From the NCBI RefSeq assembly GCF_026241135.1, contig NZ_JAPFGA010000016.1, forward strand, positions 1-64,000: 64,000 nt of DNA, read 5' to 3'. The position numbers and the translations under genes were made by a program. This document shows, in pieces, positions 18,045 to 27,642 of the stretch (the first letter of the stretch is position 1; every line of letters begins with the position of its first letter). The notes below the pieces were generated by a model. It was not told the DNA's origin, searched no databases, and was given only the letters and a program-made list of their open reading frames with translations. Origin of the DNA: Galbibacter kalidii. GTDB taxonomy: Bacteria > Bacteroidota > Bacteroidia > Flavobacteriales > Flavobacteriaceae.

Positions 18045-19319
18045 ATGAAATTGAATCTTATCTTTTGTATTCTAATATTATTTTTCATTAATAACCCTGT
18101 TCAAGCGCAACAGGATAGCAATAAAGCTGAATCAACTCCTTTAACTTTTGCCCAACAAGAGGTAATTCATTCAAAAATTCTGAATGAAGATAGAACGATA
18201 AATATATTTCTTCCTGAGAGCTTTCACGAAAAGTCAATCCAGCACACTTACCCAGTGCTTCTACTCCTTGAAGATGAGTTTTTTCTAATGACTTCAGGAG
18301 TCACTAAACATTTAAGTTCGGTTGAGAGAATGCCTGAAACCATTGTTGTGAGTTTAATAGATGGACCAAAGGTTCCAAAACTTTATACTAATGGTAGCGA
18401 TTTCTGGCCAAAAGATTGGAAACAACTCCCATTTGGAGGAAATCCAGACCCATTTACTAAACACTTGAAAGAAGAGCTTTTCCCTTATTTAAAAAATAAC
18501 TTTAGAGCAAATGACTTTAAAATTGTAATGGGACTTTCGGCTACATCCATTTATACTTTACACGCTTTTGCTAAAGAACCTTATTTGTTTGATGCGCATA
18601 TTGCTATAGCCTCTGGTGACATCCTAGGTATGGGATATAGTGAAGGAGAAAGTCTGATTGATGTAATAGTTAAAGATTTTGAAAATAACCAGAAAAAAAC
18701 AGGATGGCTATATGTTACATCTGCTGATTCAGATGGCAACGGCAATTCACCAATGATAAAAACTAATTTGGAAGAGTTAGAAAAGCGTTTGTCGCCCTAT
18801 CGCTCGGATGATTTTCAATTTATTTCCAAAATATTCCTAGATGAAGGACATTATGATGTTGCTTTACCTGCTTTGGAAGAAGCATTGGGAATTATTTTTC
18901 CTAAAGAAAAATGGTTTGCAAATTACCGTGAACTTATCAAAGAACCTGGGAATGCGATGGAAAACATTGACAACTATTTTAAAGAACTCTCAACGGTATA
19001 TGGTTTTGAAATACTTCCAAAAACAGAGCGCTGGAATAGTGGAAATAGTTTAAGTAAAATTAGCTCATACCTTTTAAATCAAGGAAAAACTACAGAAGCT
19101 ATTCAAGTGATAGAACGCTGGGTTAAATATAGTCCTAAATCGATTTTAGCCTTGAATAAACTTATAGAAGTATATGATTCAAATAGTGACTTTGACAAAG
19201 CACTTTCCATATTGGAAAAGGCTTACGAAATGTCGTTGGAATTGGGGATAGAAGAATCAAATGAATATTTGGTCAAAATTAATCAAACTAAAGAGAAAAT
19301 AGGGAAAGGAAAAAATTGA
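18045..19319 (+). CDS. exported esterase (PF00756-like alpha/beta hydrolase) with TPR tail
   Basis: A 424-residue protein. The signal peptide is residues 1-21 (ending VQA before QQDS). An alpha/beta-hydrolase domain (about 35-300) has YPVLLLLEDE, an oxyanion-side stretch, and a probable nucleophile Ser165 in GLSAT; the family norm is GxSxGG, so this elbow is divergent. Residues from about 335 form TPR-like helices (ISSYLLNQGKTTEAIQVIERW, ALNKLIEVYDSNSDFDKALSILEKAYE). Such IroE/esterase-D-like proteins with TPRs are common in Bacteroidota; the ester cleaved is unknown. TTG 18024 lies within the MITE target site, so ATG 18045 is used. Confidence 0.82.
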   Translation: MKLNLIFCILILFFINNPVQAQQDSNKAESTPLTFAQQEVIHSKILNEDRTINIFLPESFHEKSIQHTYPVLLLLEDEFFLMTSGVTKHLSSVERMPETIVVSLIDGPKVPKLYTNGSDFWPKDWKQLPFGGNPDPFTKHLKEELFPYLKNNFRANDFKIVMGLSATSIYTLHAFAKEPYLFDAHIAIASGDILGMGYSEGESLIDVIVKDFENNQKKTGWLYVTSADSDGNGNSPMIKTNLEELEKRLSPYRSDDFQFISKIFLDEGHYDVALPALEEALGIIFPKEKWFANYRELIKEPGNAMENIDNYFKELSTVYGFEILPKTERWNSGNSLSKISSYLLNQGKTTEAIQVIERWVKYSPKSILALNKLIEVYDSNSDFDKALSILEKAYEMSLELGIEESNEYLVKINQTKEKIGKGKN

Positions 19320-19536
19320 CAGTAAAAATCCCGCTCTCCAAAGAGTGAGTGAATAATAAATGAGTGCTACGCCCAGAGGCTTCGTGATCCTGACTTCTCG
19401 CAATGAGATAGGTTATGTTACTTTACCCAGAAAAGATTTCTGCGCTATCGACAGTTTAAAACCATCAATCAAAAACCCAAAAAATCACATTTCGTAACTC
19501 GTACTTCGTATTTCTTTCGTACTTCGTAACTCCCGA
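19320..19536. other. intergenic DNA with short direct repeats
   Basis: A 45-codon open stretch starts near 19361, but nothing supports it as a gene. Near 19495-19535 the unit CGTACTTCGTA repeats twice, next to TTCGTAACTC units. These simple repeats resemble the ATAACTTCGTAAC tract at 26181. Confidence 0.35.
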
Positions 19537-21432
19537 CTACCCCCTATAATACTCCAACAAATCCTCTAATTTAGAAGCAGAGTCACTCAATCCGCCTTCG
19601 CGGTTTCTAAGGAGCCACAGTTCTTTATGTTTTTGGATAAGTCCTTCTAATTCCTCGATGAGCTTGTCTTTTTCCTGCTTCGGGATATTCTTGGTGGCAT
19701 AACCGGCTGCTTTTAAGCGTGCAATTCCGAGATGAATGCCATGCAATGCAAGTCGGGCGGCTTGCACGATTTCTTTTTTTATGATGTCGCCATCTGTAGA
19801 TGTGGGTTGTGCTTCTTCAAAAATAGCCAGGGCATCTTCAATCTCTTTTTCTGCGGCTTCTAATTTTGGAATGCTTAGCTCTTTCGTTTGGTAGTGTCCT
19901 TTCATCGTCCATTTATAACGTCTCAGCATCAAATGAAAAGCATTGGCGTTACCGTTGGGGATTTCAGTTTTCAAATAAGCATCCCCAAGTTTTAAAATGG
20001 CTTTTGCAGTATTTCCGCTAGGATCATCAAACACAAAATGATTGAGTTGAAATTCAATTTTATCCAAGGTTTCGGGACTGTAATTCCAAGCATAGGAAGC
20101 TCCCACGAGCAATGTAGGATAAGTAACCGAGAGCGGCTGAAAATGGCCGTAATCCCCCCAATTGGTATTTAAAAAACCTTTGGCTCCATTCTTTTGCCCT
20201 TCAATGGCAGCGTTTTTCAGGTTTTCAAAAGCATTGTGATTCCTACCGATCTCCGAGCGCCAGGTGGATGTTCCGGGACATACGTAAAAATCGACCCCCG
20301 CATCTTTGAATTTCGGAAGGTTTTTATCAAACGGATAGTCGGCACTATAGCCCCAGACCATAGCGGTCATATTTTTAGGCAAGTCTTTTATCAATTTAGG
20401 GTGGTTTAAAATAATGTCCCCCCAAAACTGAGCTAAACGACCTTGTTTGTTCACTTCCTCATTCAGTTTTTTCAAATAGTTGAGATAAACCTGTCCTTTT
20501 CCGATTTTATCACTTACTGATTTCGACCGCCCTAATCCAAGCTCTACGGTTTCGTCGCAGCCTATGTTGAAGTATTTGCTGGAAAAATTAGGCAAAAACT
20601 CTTCATAAAGACTTTTCATCAATGCAAATGATTCGGGATTGGTAGGGTCGAGGCTGGTCCTTTTTCTCATGCCCCAAATGGTATTGCAATCGTCGGGACA
20701 TTCAGCTAAATGGAGATATTCATCATGTTTCAACCAATTTTCCATATGTCCGAAGGAATTTTGATTCGGAACAAGATCAATAAACCGTTCTTTACAATAA
20801 GCATCCAATTGCTGAATTTCCTCTGCAGTAAACGGACTCGCATCTTTCCACACGTTGTTGTGGTCTTTATAAGCAAAAGTGTGTTCTACATACAATTGCA
20901 ATTCGTTAATCTTCCACGAAGACAATTTGTCGATCAGTTGGAACAAAGTAGCCATACTGGGCACTTTGTCCCGGCTAACGTCCATCATAAAACCACGACG
21001 TTCGATATTAGGCCAATCGTTTATGGTGAGACATGGCAAGGGTTTGTCTTCTGTGACGGAATACTCCATGAGCTGCAATAAAGTTTGCTTAGCATAGAAT
21101 AACCCCGCGTGGTTTTGTCCGATAACTTCAATATTTCCCTTGCTAATTTTCAGTTGATATCCCTGCGGTTTAAGCTTAGTGGAGTCAATCTTAAAAACAA
21201 GAAGAGCCTCCGGTGTAGTGGCAGTGGAGTAGAGTTTGAATTCCCCTGAAAATTTCTCTTTTTCCAAAAGCGATATCAGTCCGGAAAGATAAGCGGCATG
21301 ATTGCCGGAAAACGCAGTGCAAGTATCACTCACTTGTAACTCTTGCGGTGGATTGATCAAGTATTTGTCAATATCTTGTGCAGATGCGGCAAATGAAAAC
21401 GCTAAAAATATGGAAAAGAGTAATTTCTTCAT
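19537..21432 (-). CDS. glycoside hydrolase family 20, beta-N-acetylhexosaminidase-like
   Basis: A 631-residue exported enzyme with signal peptide 1-18 (FAASA before QDID). The GH20 N-terminal domain (about 25-135) is followed by the TIM barrel from NIERRGFMMDVSRDKVPS. The catalytic Asp-Glu pair is D293-E294 in YFNIGCDETVELG, the arrangement for substrate-assisted cleavage of terminal GlcNAc or GalNAc. Trp-rich barrel parts (MVWGYSADYP, NTNWGDYGHFQP) are also in place. It is monocistronic on the minus strand. It could feed chitin- or murein-derived sugars into metabolism; murQ is 12 kb away. Confidence 0.93.
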   Translation of the reverse strand: MKKLLFSIFLAFSFAASAQDIDKYLINPPQELQVSDTCTAFSGNHAAYLSGLISLLEKEKFSGEFKLYSTATTPEALLVFKIDSTKLKPQGYQLKISKGNIEVIGQNHAGLFYAKQTLLQLMEYSVTEDKPLPCLTINDWPNIERRGFMMDVSRDKVPSMATLFQLIDKLSSWKINELQLYVEHTFAYKDHNNVWKDASPFTAEEIQQLDAYCKERFIDLVPNQNSFGHMENWLKHDEYLHLAECPDDCNTIWGMRKRTSLDPTNPESFALMKSLYEEFLPNFSSKYFNIGCDETVELGLGRSKSVSDKIGKGQVYLNYLKKLNEEVNKQGRLAQFWGDIILNHPKLIKDLPKNMTAMVWGYSADYPFDKNLPKFKDAGVDFYVCPGTSTWRSEIGRNHNAFENLKNAAIEGQKNGAKGFLNTNWGDYGHFQPLSVTYPTLLVGASYAWNYSPETLDKIEFQLNHFVFDDPSGNTAKAILKLGDAYLKTEIPNGNANAFHLMLRRYKWTMKGHYQTKELSIPKLEAAEKEIEDALAIFEEAQPTSTDGDIIKKEIVQAARLALHGIHLGIARLKAAGYATKNIPKQEKDKLIEELEGLIQKHKELWLLRNREGGLSDSASKLEDLLEYYRG

Positions 21433-21480
21433 GGTTAATTATTCAATTTAAAACGGAAAGATAGTATTTATTATGGAATA

Positions 21481-21655
21481 GGGGGTAATGAATCCGCCAG
21501 CGGCGGAGAAAGGGGAGTTTTGAAATCCCAAACCGATGGTTTGATTATCAAACATTTGTTTTTCACCTATGGCTTTGGATTTCAGAACCCTCTGTCTTCA
21601 GTTTTGCTATCGCTAAACTGAATCCACCTCCCTTCGTCTGAAGAGAGGAGCTGTT
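21481..21655 (-). repeat. dispersed intergenic repeat, copy B (reverse orientation)
   Basis: Read on the minus strand it starts AGCTCCTC, continues through GGGAGGTGGATTCAG, GCGATAGCA, ACTGAAGAC and GAGGGTT, and ends CCCCTTTCTCCGCC with GCGGATTCATT. The copy at 25961-26118 shows the same blocks in the same order; shorter copies lie at 54465 and 61688. No reading frame is shared. Confidence 0.75.
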
Positions 21656-21688
21656 TTGCTGCTTATTTTTTAAATTTTAAACCAGACT

Positions 21689-22165
21689 TCACGATTTCGC
21701 ATATTTAGCAATCATCACTATTTGTCCGGTATGGTATATATCGTGCTGAATAATACCCTCCACTAAATATTCATGATTGTAGCTTCGTCCCGGGGTTTGT
21801 TGTGTGAGAAAAGCATCATTTTTTGTACTTAGGAAGGCGATAATATCGCGCTGACTCTTTTTGAGCTTATCCAAAAGCGCATTCCATTCTGATTCGTTGT
21901 TGATAAACACCTCCGGCCAGTCGTCTGCACTGTCTATTTTGATTTCATAAGTCAGATTTCCTTTCAGTTTTTCAAGGGCGAGTAGCCGCCAATTGATCAT
22001 ATGTTGAACGATCTTGGCAATGGTGTTTTTGGAATTGGCAGGAACCGTATTGACCCATCTGCTGTCAATACCACTTATTATTTTTAATACGGAATCCCCA
22101 TACCAAGGTGTTTCTTCAAAACTGTTTTTAAGTTTGCTGATGAGTTTTTCGATCTGAAGATCCAT
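21689..22165 (-). CDS. DinB-like metal-dependent four-helix protein
   Basis: A 158-residue protein of the DinB/YfiT-like superfamily. The three metal-binding histidines are suggested by QHMINWR near residue 48 and by HDIYHTGQIVMI near the C-terminus. Family members are divalent-metal proteins, some of them thiol transferases or damage-induced proteins of unknown reaction. It is monocistronic. No signal peptide. The 275 bp upstream (22166-22440) hold no other gene. Confidence 0.87.
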   Translation of the reverse strand: MDLQIEKLISKLKNSFEETPWYGDSVLKIISGIDSRWVNTVPANSKNTIAKIVQHMINWRLLALEKLKGNLTYEIKIDSADDWPEVFINNESEWNALLDKLKKSQRDIIAFLSTKNDAFLTQQTPGRSYNHEYLVEGIIQHDIYHTGQIVMIAKYAKS

Positions 22166-22440
22166 TTTATGATGTTTTTAGTGTTAATAGTAGCGCTGAG
22201 TTAAAGTTAGAAATTAATTTTAACGCCTCTATACGGCTTGGTGAATTTAACATCTGTGCAGATCGTTATATGAAAAGTGCCTGAAAGAGGGATTATGGCA
22301 CGGCTATTGTCTATAAAAGGTGACCAAAAAGCTTATTTGGCGGTGTTTTTGCCAAACTATCAGACGTTAAGCTTTTTAAAAACGAACAGTAAAAAAATAA
22401 ACGAATCCATTCTAAATGACAGAATGGCTTATATAGAACT

Positions 22441-24891
22441 ATGGGTAATAATAAATTTTTAAATATTGACAGTTTGTCATTGCAGAATATCGATGACGAT
22501 GCAGAGTTGATTCCGTTGATGACTCCGGAAGATGAAGAAGAAATCAATAATGAAGCCTTACCGGAAACACTTCCTATTTTGCCGCTTCGAAACACAGTCT
22601 TGTTTCCCGGGGTGGTTATTCCGATCACTGCAGGAAGGGATAAGTCCATCAAATTGATAAAAGACGCTTCCAACGGAAGTAAGGTCATTGGTGTTGTTTC
22701 TCAAAAGGATGAAACTGTTGAAGATCCTTCGGTTTCAGATTTGAATACGACAGGAACAGTAGCAAAAATCCTTAGGGTGTTGAAAATGCCTGACGGAAAC
22801 ACTACAGTGATCATTCAGGGGAAAAAGCGTTTTAAGATCAACGAGATCACTTCCGAAGATCCTTATTTTACAGCAACGATTGAAGGTTTACCGGAGCTCA
22901 AACCGGAAAATGACAGTGAGGAGTTTGATACTATCATAGATTCCATCAAAGAACTGGCTTTACAGATCATCAAGGAGAGTCCGAATATTCCAACAGAAGC
23001 TTCTTTTGCCATAAAAAATATAGAGAGCAGTTCATTTTTGATCAATTTTATTTCATCAAATATGAATTTGGAGGTCAACGACAAGCAAAAGTTGCTTGAA
23101 AACCGAAACCTTAAAGATCGGGCTATGGCGACATTGAAGTTTATGAACCTAGAGTTTCAAAAGCTTGCCTTGAAAAATGATATTCAGTCGAAAGTACGCT
23201 CAGACCTCGATCAGCAGCAGCGTGAGTATTTCCTTCATCAGCAAATGAAAACCATTCAGGAAGAATTGGGTGGCGGATCCTATGAAGAGGAAGTCGAGCA
23301 GATGCGTCAAAAGGCGAAAAAGAAAAAGTGGGATAAAAAGATTAAGGCGCATTTTGATAAGGAATTGTCAAAATTGCAACGTATGAATCCACAGGTAGCT
23401 GAATATTCGATTCAACGTAATTACCTGGACTTGTTTTTGGATTTGCCGTGGAATAAATTTTCCAAAGATAAATTCGACCTGAAAAGGGCGCAAAAGATAT
23501 TAGACAGGGATCATTATGGTCTGGAGGATGTGAAGAAACGAATTATCGAGTATTTGGCGGTATTGAAACTGCGCAACGATATGAAATCGCCTATCCTTTG
23601 CCTGTACGGACCTCCGGGGGTTGGTAAAACTTCCTTGGGTAAGTCGGTTGCAGAAGCTTTGGGTAGGGAATACGTGCGTATTTCCCTCGGAGGTTTGCGC
23701 GATGAAGCCGAGATACGCGGACACCGAAAAACATATATCGGTGCTATGCCGGGAAGGATCATCCAGTCCTTAAAAAAAGCGGGAACATCCAATCCGGTGT
23801 TTATTTTGGACGAGATCGATAAGCTGTCCGTTAGCCATAGTGGAGACCCTTCTTCAGCGATGCTGGAAGTCTTGGATCCGGAGCAGAACAGCGAATTTTA
23901 CGATAATTTCCTGGAGATGGGTTACGACCTTTCCAAAGTGATGTTTATCGCCACAGCTAATAATTTGGCGCCTATTCAGCCTGCTTTGCGTGACCGTATG
24001 GAAATCATCAACGTGACCGGTTATACGATAGAGGAGAAGGTAGAGATAGGCAAAAGGCACTTGCTCCCGAAACAATTGAAAGAACACGGAATGACCAAAG
24101 ACAACCTTAAAATCAGTAAAAAAGAACTGGAAAAGATTGTTGAAGGTTATACTAGGGAGTCCGGTGTACGTGGGCTGGAAAAACAGATCGCCAAAATGGT
24201 ACGTTTTGGTGCCAAATCCATTGCGATGGAAGAGGAATATAACATCAAAGTGACCGGGGAAGACATAGAAAAAGTCTTAGGACCGGCACGATTGGAACGC
24301 GATAAATATGAAAACAACGATGTTGCGGGTGTGGTTACCGGTTTGGCATGGACGAGTGTTGGTGGGGATATCTTGTTTATAGAATCGATCCTTTCCAAAG
24401 GAAAAGGAAGCTTGTCTATCACAGGAAATCTGGGGAAAGTAATGAAAGAATCGGCTACGATTGCGATGGAGTACATCAAATCGAATGCTGGATCATTGGG
24501 AATCAACCCGGATGTGTTCGATAAATACAATGTGCATATCCACGTTCCTGAAGGAGCAACACCAAAAGACGGTCCGAGTGCCGGAATCACAATGTTAACC
24601 TCTTTGGTTTCACTGTTTGCACAGAAAAAAGTAAAGAAAAGCCTTGCGATGACGGGAGAGATCACCTTAAGAGGGAAAGTACTTCCGGTAGGTGGAATCA
24701 AGGAAAAGATATTGGCTGCCAAGCGCGCCCGTATCAAAGAGATCGTTTTGTGTGAGGAAAACAGAAAAGATATCGAAGAAATTAAGGATGAATATATAAA
24801 AGGCCTTACTTTTCATTATGTAAAAGAGATGAGTGAGGTGATTGATATAGCTGTGACCAACCAAAAGGTGAAAAACGCTAAAAAGCTTTAG
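22441..24891 (+). CDS. lon: ATP-dependent protease Lon
   Basis: Lon degrades misfolded and regulatory proteins in the cytoplasm. This 816-residue protein has the N-terminal substrate-recognition domain ([20 protein letters not shown] from about residue 40), the coiled middle part, the AAA+ module with Walker A GPPGVGKT near residue 390 and Walker B FILDEIDK, and the protease domain with catalytic Ser713 (KDGPSAGIT) and Lys754 (GGIKEK). All key residues are present and the length is normal. The start lies in a region without other in-frame ATG close by. It is followed by a REP-like repeat and cmk. Confidence 0.98.
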   Translation: MGNNKFLNIDSLSLQNIDDDAELIPLMTPEDEEEINNEALPETLPILPLRNTVLFPGVVIPITAGRDKSIKLIKDASNGSKVIGVVSQKDETVEDPSVSDLNTTGTVAKILRVLKMPDGNTTVIIQGKKRFKINEITSEDPYFTATIEGLPELKPENDSEEFDTIIDSIKELALQIIKESPNIPTEASFAIKNIESSSFLINFISSNMNLEVNDKQKLLENRNLKDRAMATLKFMNLEFQKLALKNDIQSKVRSDLDQQQREYFLHQQMKTIQEELGGGSYEEEVEQMRQKAKKKKWDKKIKAHFDKELSKLQRMNPQVAEYSIQRNYLDLFLDLPWNKFSKDKFDLKRAQKILDRDHYGLEDVKKRIIEYLAVLKLRNDMKSPILCLYGPPGVGKTSLGKSVAEALGREYVRISLGGLRDEAEIRGHRKTYIGAMPGRIIQSLKKAGTSNPVFILDEIDKLSVSHSGDPSSAMLEVLDPEQNSEFYDNFLEMGYDLSKVMFIATANNLAPIQPALRDRMEIINVTGYTIEEKVEIGKRHLLPKQLKEHGMTKDNLKISKKELEKIVEGYTRESGVRGLEKQIAKMVRFGAKSIAMEEEYNIKVTGEDIEKVLGPARLERDKYENNDVAGVVTGLAWTSVGGDILFIESILSKGKGSLSITGNLGKVMKESATIAMEYIKSNAGSLGINPDVFDKYNVHIHVPEGATPKDGPSAGITMLTSLVSLFAQKKVKKSLAMTGEITLRGKVLPVGGIKEKILAAKRARIKEIVLCEENRKDIEEIKDEYIKGLTFHYVKEMSEVIDIAVTNQKVKNAKKL

Positions 24892-24940
24892 TTTAGGAGA
24901 TATTCCAGTTGAGCAATTGGCAGTATTCAGTAAGCAGGAT

Positions 24941-24964
24941 GTCACCCTGAGCTTGCCGAAGGGT
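24941..24964. repeat. REP-like GTCACCCTGAGC...GAAGGGT unit
   Basis: GTCACCCTGAGC is followed by TTGCCGAAGGGT. This type of unit recurs in intergenic DNA of many bacteria. Related pieces (TGTCAGTTCGAGC and GCGCTCAACCTGACA) lie inside the element at 36551-36721. Confidence 0.55.
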
Positions 24965-25017
24965 AGTATTGAGATAATAGTTTTGGTATATTAGACCAAC
25001 ATAATAAAAACCAATAC

Positions 25018-25716
25018 ATGAAAAAAATAACCATTGCCATAGACGGCTATTCCTCCACCGGGAAAAGTACCATAGCCAAGCAATTGGCAAAAAAACTGGG
25101 ATACATTTATGTAGATACCGGGGCTATGTATCGGGCGGTGGCTTTGTATGCACTGGAAAACGGATTTATATCGGCTGATAAGGAAGAAGAGAAGATCGAA
25201 GCACTTATCAAGATGTTGCCGTATATCAAGTTGGATTTCAGATTGAATGAGGAAACCGGGGTTGCAGAGATGTATCTGGACGGTGAAAATGTGGAAAAAG
25301 AGATCCGCACTTTACGGATATCGAATGTAGTAAGTAGGGTAGCGACCATTTCTGAAGTACGCCAGAAGTTGGTAGAACAACAAAAGAAAATGGGGAAGGA
25401 CAAAGGCGTGGTTATGGACGGTCGGGATATCGGAACCGTGGTTTTTCCGGATGCTGAATTAAAACTTTTTATGACGGCTTCACCCGAAACCAGAGCACAC
25501 CGGCGTTATAAAGAATTGATCGACCGTGGAGAAGATGTGAAGTACAAAGCCGTGCTGGAAAATGTTCAAAACAGGGATTATATCGATTCACACCGTGAAG
25601 CCTCTCCGCTGACAAAAACCGATGATGCTATCGAATTTGACAATAGTGATATGGGCTTGAAAGAACAGTTTGAACGTATCTACAACTTCGCGATGCGGAT
25701 TATTAATGGGGAGTGA
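25018..25716 (+). CDS. cmk: cytidylate kinase
   Basis: Transfers phosphate from ATP to CMP or dCMP in pyrimidine nucleotide metabolism. The 232-residue protein has the P-loop IDGYSSTGKST (about 8-18), YVDTGAMYRAVALYAL, KGVVMDGRDIGTVVFPDAELK, and ASPETRAHRRYKEL, all hallmarks of Cmk. The start ATG AAA AAA ATA at 25018 gives a standard N-terminus. It is probably transcribed separately from lon, because a REP-like unit lies in the 126-bp gap. Confidence 0.97.
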   Translation: MKKITIAIDGYSSTGKSTIAKQLAKKLGYIYVDTGAMYRAVALYALENGFISADKEEEKIEALIKMLPYIKLDFRLNEETGVAEMYLDGENVEKEIRTLRISNVVSRVATISEVRQKLVEQQKKMGKDKGVVMDGRDIGTVVFPDAELKLFMTASPETRAHRRYKELIDRGEDVKYKAVLENVQNRDYIDSHREASPLTKTDDAIEFDNSDMGLKEQFERIYNFAMRIINGE

Positions 25717-25865
25717 AGTATGAAATAAGACGGGAGATCGAAGTCCGAAGACGGAAACATGTACTGATATAGGTTGACCTTGGTATTTCTATTTCGATAT
25801 CATTTACTAAATAATAATTAAAGTGATAAAGTGGTTCCTCCCTTGTGATAGGACGGAGCGTTAAA

Positions 25866-25941
25866 GAAGCTGTTGTAAAAAGCCGTAGATTCAAATGTCA
25901 GACTGACAAATCAAGTTCGCTCAGACTTTTTAGACAGCCTC
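25866..25941. mobile_element. 76-bp element with IS-type ends
   Basis: GAAGCTGTTGTAAAAAGCC at the left faces GACTTTTTAGACAGCCTC at the right. The right end matches the consensus GAGGCTGTCTAAAAAG seen at 36551-36721; the left end is degenerate. There is no coding capacity. It directly abuts the dispersed repeat that starts near 25961. Together with the tract at 26181 it fills the 526-bp gap between cmk and trmH. Confidence 0.5.
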
Positions 25942-25960
25942 CAGCGACAGGCCAGCTGGC

Positions 25961-26118
25961 GGGCGGGTGGATTGAAGCAGATTGCGATAGCAGAACTGAA
26001 GACGGAGGGTTTTGATATCCCTGACCATTGGAAGAAAACAGATGTTTTGGTGTTTATACCAAAAGCTTGGGATTTCACAACACCCCTTTCTCCGCCAAAG
26101 CGGATTCATTCCCATCTT
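25961..26118 (+). repeat. dispersed intergenic repeat, copy A
   Basis: This is the forward counterpart of 21481-21655: GGTGGATT, GCGATAGCA, ACTGAAGACGGAGGGTT, GGGATTTCA, CCCCTTTCTCCGCC and GCGGATTCATTCCC occur in the same order and spacing. The middle part is the most diverged. Confidence 0.75.
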
Positions 26119-26180
26119 CGTCTAAAACGAGAAGTCGGTTTTAAGCACTTCAAATCAAATTTCTTTTTCAATATTCTCCA

Positions 26181-26232
26181 TAACAACATAACTTCGTAAC
26201 AACATAACAAGATAACTTCGTAACACCATAAC
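26181..26232. repeat. short tandem repeat of ATAACTTCGTAAC/AACATAAC units
   Basis: Two ATAACTTCGTAACA units are separated by AACATAAC units, and a third partial unit ends at 26232. It lies just upstream of trmH. It is a simple sequence repeat of unknown role. Confidence 0.6.
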
Positions 26233-26242
26233 TGTAAAAAAA

Positions 26243-26896
26243 ATGAGTTTGAAGCTTCTCGATTATTTGGAAAGATTTATCACCGAAGAGCGCAAACAAA
26301 GGTTTTTGGAGATTTTAGCGCAGCGGACCAATCATTTTACGGTGGCGATGGAAGATGTGTACCAGATGCACAATACCAGTGCTGTGATACGAAGTTGTGA
26401 TGCCTTTGGGATTCAGCAGCTACATGTTATAGAGGAACGTTTTGAGAAAGATCTGGATAAAAAGATTTCCATGGGGTCACAGAAATGGGTAGATACCCAT
26501 CGTTATAAAAATGCGCCTTCTTGTGTGGAAACCTTGAAAGCAAAAGGCTATCAAATTATAGCCACTACACCTCATACTCATGCCTGTACGCTTGAAGATT
26601 TTGATATCGAACAAAAATCTGCTTTGTTTTTTGGTACGGAAAGAGACGGACTCACCCCTTATATCATGGAAAATGCCGATGACTATTTAAAAATTCCCAT
26701 GTCCGGCTTCGCTGAAAGTTTGAATATATCGGTCTCCGCAGCTATCATTCTGCAAAACCTGAGCACGAGATTACGCCGTTCTGATATCGATTGGCAGCTG
26801 AGTGAAGAAGAAATCCTGAAAAAGCGAATTGATTGGACAAAAAAGTCCATTCGAAGTGTTGAGGATGTGCTTAAAAGGTTTGAAGGAGAGTTTTAG
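26243..26896 (+). CDS. trmH: tRNA (guanosine-2'-O-)-methyltransferase, TrmH/SpoU family
   Basis: A 217-residue SPOUT methyltransferase. Motif 1 is NTSAVIRSCDAFGIQQLHVI, motif 2 LFFGTERDGLTPYI, and motif 3 IPMSGFAESLNISVSAAIILQ; these form the knotted SAM site. The short N-terminal helix segment and the basic, helical C-terminal tail agree with TrmH, which modifies G18 of tRNA. A related SpoU enzyme acting on another RNA position cannot be excluded. It is monocistronic; long non-coding DNA follows. Confidence 0.9.
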   Translation: MSLKLLDYLERFITEERKQRFLEILAQRTNHFTVAMEDVYQMHNTSAVIRSCDAFGIQQLHVIEERFEKDLDKKISMGSQKWVDTHRYKNAPSCVETLKAKGYQIIATTPHTHACTLEDFDIEQKSALFFGTERDGLTPYIMENADDYLKIPMSGFAESLNISVSAAIILQNLSTRLRRSDIDWQLSEEEILKKRIDWTKKSIRSVEDVLKRFEGEF

Positions 26897-27071
26897 GCCG
26901 AATGCCGAACCATTTAGGTTCCGAACAAATAGCGTCCAAAACGTTTTTATTGAATTTTTTTAACATACTGAATTTGCTAAGGTTTAGATGAAATTTTAAC
27001 GTTTGTGGTTTGGTTCCGGCCTACGATAAAAATATTGAAAATCAAGGAAGCAGCGGTGAGTTATTTTTATC

Positions 27072-27091
27072 CCTGCCTGCCGGCAGGCAGG
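27072..27091. repeat. GCCTGYCTGCC-type palindrome, copy 3 (perfect)
   Basis: A perfect 20-bp palindrome built of CCTGCCTGCC and its complement. It lies in the 766-bp gap between trmH and the GNAT gene, where no intact gene is visible. Confidence 0.7.
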
Positions 27092-27217
27092 TGTGGCTGG
27101 GGATTCCGTAGTATTTTCTTATGTTTTTATCGTCAGCCTAGATTTTTTTGGTTCGTTTTTTCATCAATGGAAAAAATGAACAGATAAAAATTTATTTAGG
27201 ACAGAATTGGTTCCGAA

Positions 27218-27574
27218 CCTAAAACTTTAGGGTCGATACCTAAAACTTTGGGTATAAAAACCAATCGTTTGGGGTCTCTATTGAAAGTTTTAACGCCAAA
27301 CATCATTCGTTTAGGTTATTTCATGAAATGTTTCATCAAAATCATATCCTGTTTGGCCTCGACACCTAAAATTTTGAGCGGAATACCCAAAGTTTTGGGC
27401 ATTTTGGTTAAAACTTTGGTTTTTCTTCGTAAAAACTTCACGATAAGACCTAAAAGTTTCACTTTTTTCGCTAAAAGGAACATGATTACACCTAAACGGG
27501 ACACCTTTTGACCTAAATGGGGCATCTTTTGACCTAAAAGCTTCTTTATTTCCTCTAAAGAAAATGGTTATATT
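27218..27574. repeat. degenerate 21-bp tandem array, 17 units
   Basis: Units start at 27218, 27239, 27260 and so on to 27554 with no change of phase. The common form is CCTAAAAsTTTGGG plus seven variable bases; the best units begin at 27218, 27239, 27365, 27386, 27449, 27491, 27512 and 27533. The 21-bp period equals seven codons, so both strands stay open over long stretches. The plus strand reads PKxLG-type heptads (27248-27511); the minus strand reads heptads with Phe at one fixed place (27311-27700). Neither frame has a recognised domain or a convincing start, so it is listed as a repeat. Confidence 0.8.
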
Positions 27575-27642
27575 TGAAAGGAATATATGTGATCTTGTGT
27601 ATATCCAACTGATTTTAGGAGGGGTATGCGGTATTATATAAG

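Noticed and set aside
19361-19498. 45-codon peptide gene (MSATPRGFV start)
   Set aside because: No leader, domain or conserved neighbour; the sequence around it looks like decayed DNA.
24147-24737. Minus-strand frame of 196 codons inside lon
   Set aside because: Antisense shadow of the protease domain; no domain of its own.
27218-27574. CRISPR array
   Set aside because: The 21-bp units are too short, have no constant repeat plus unique spacer, and no cas gene is near.
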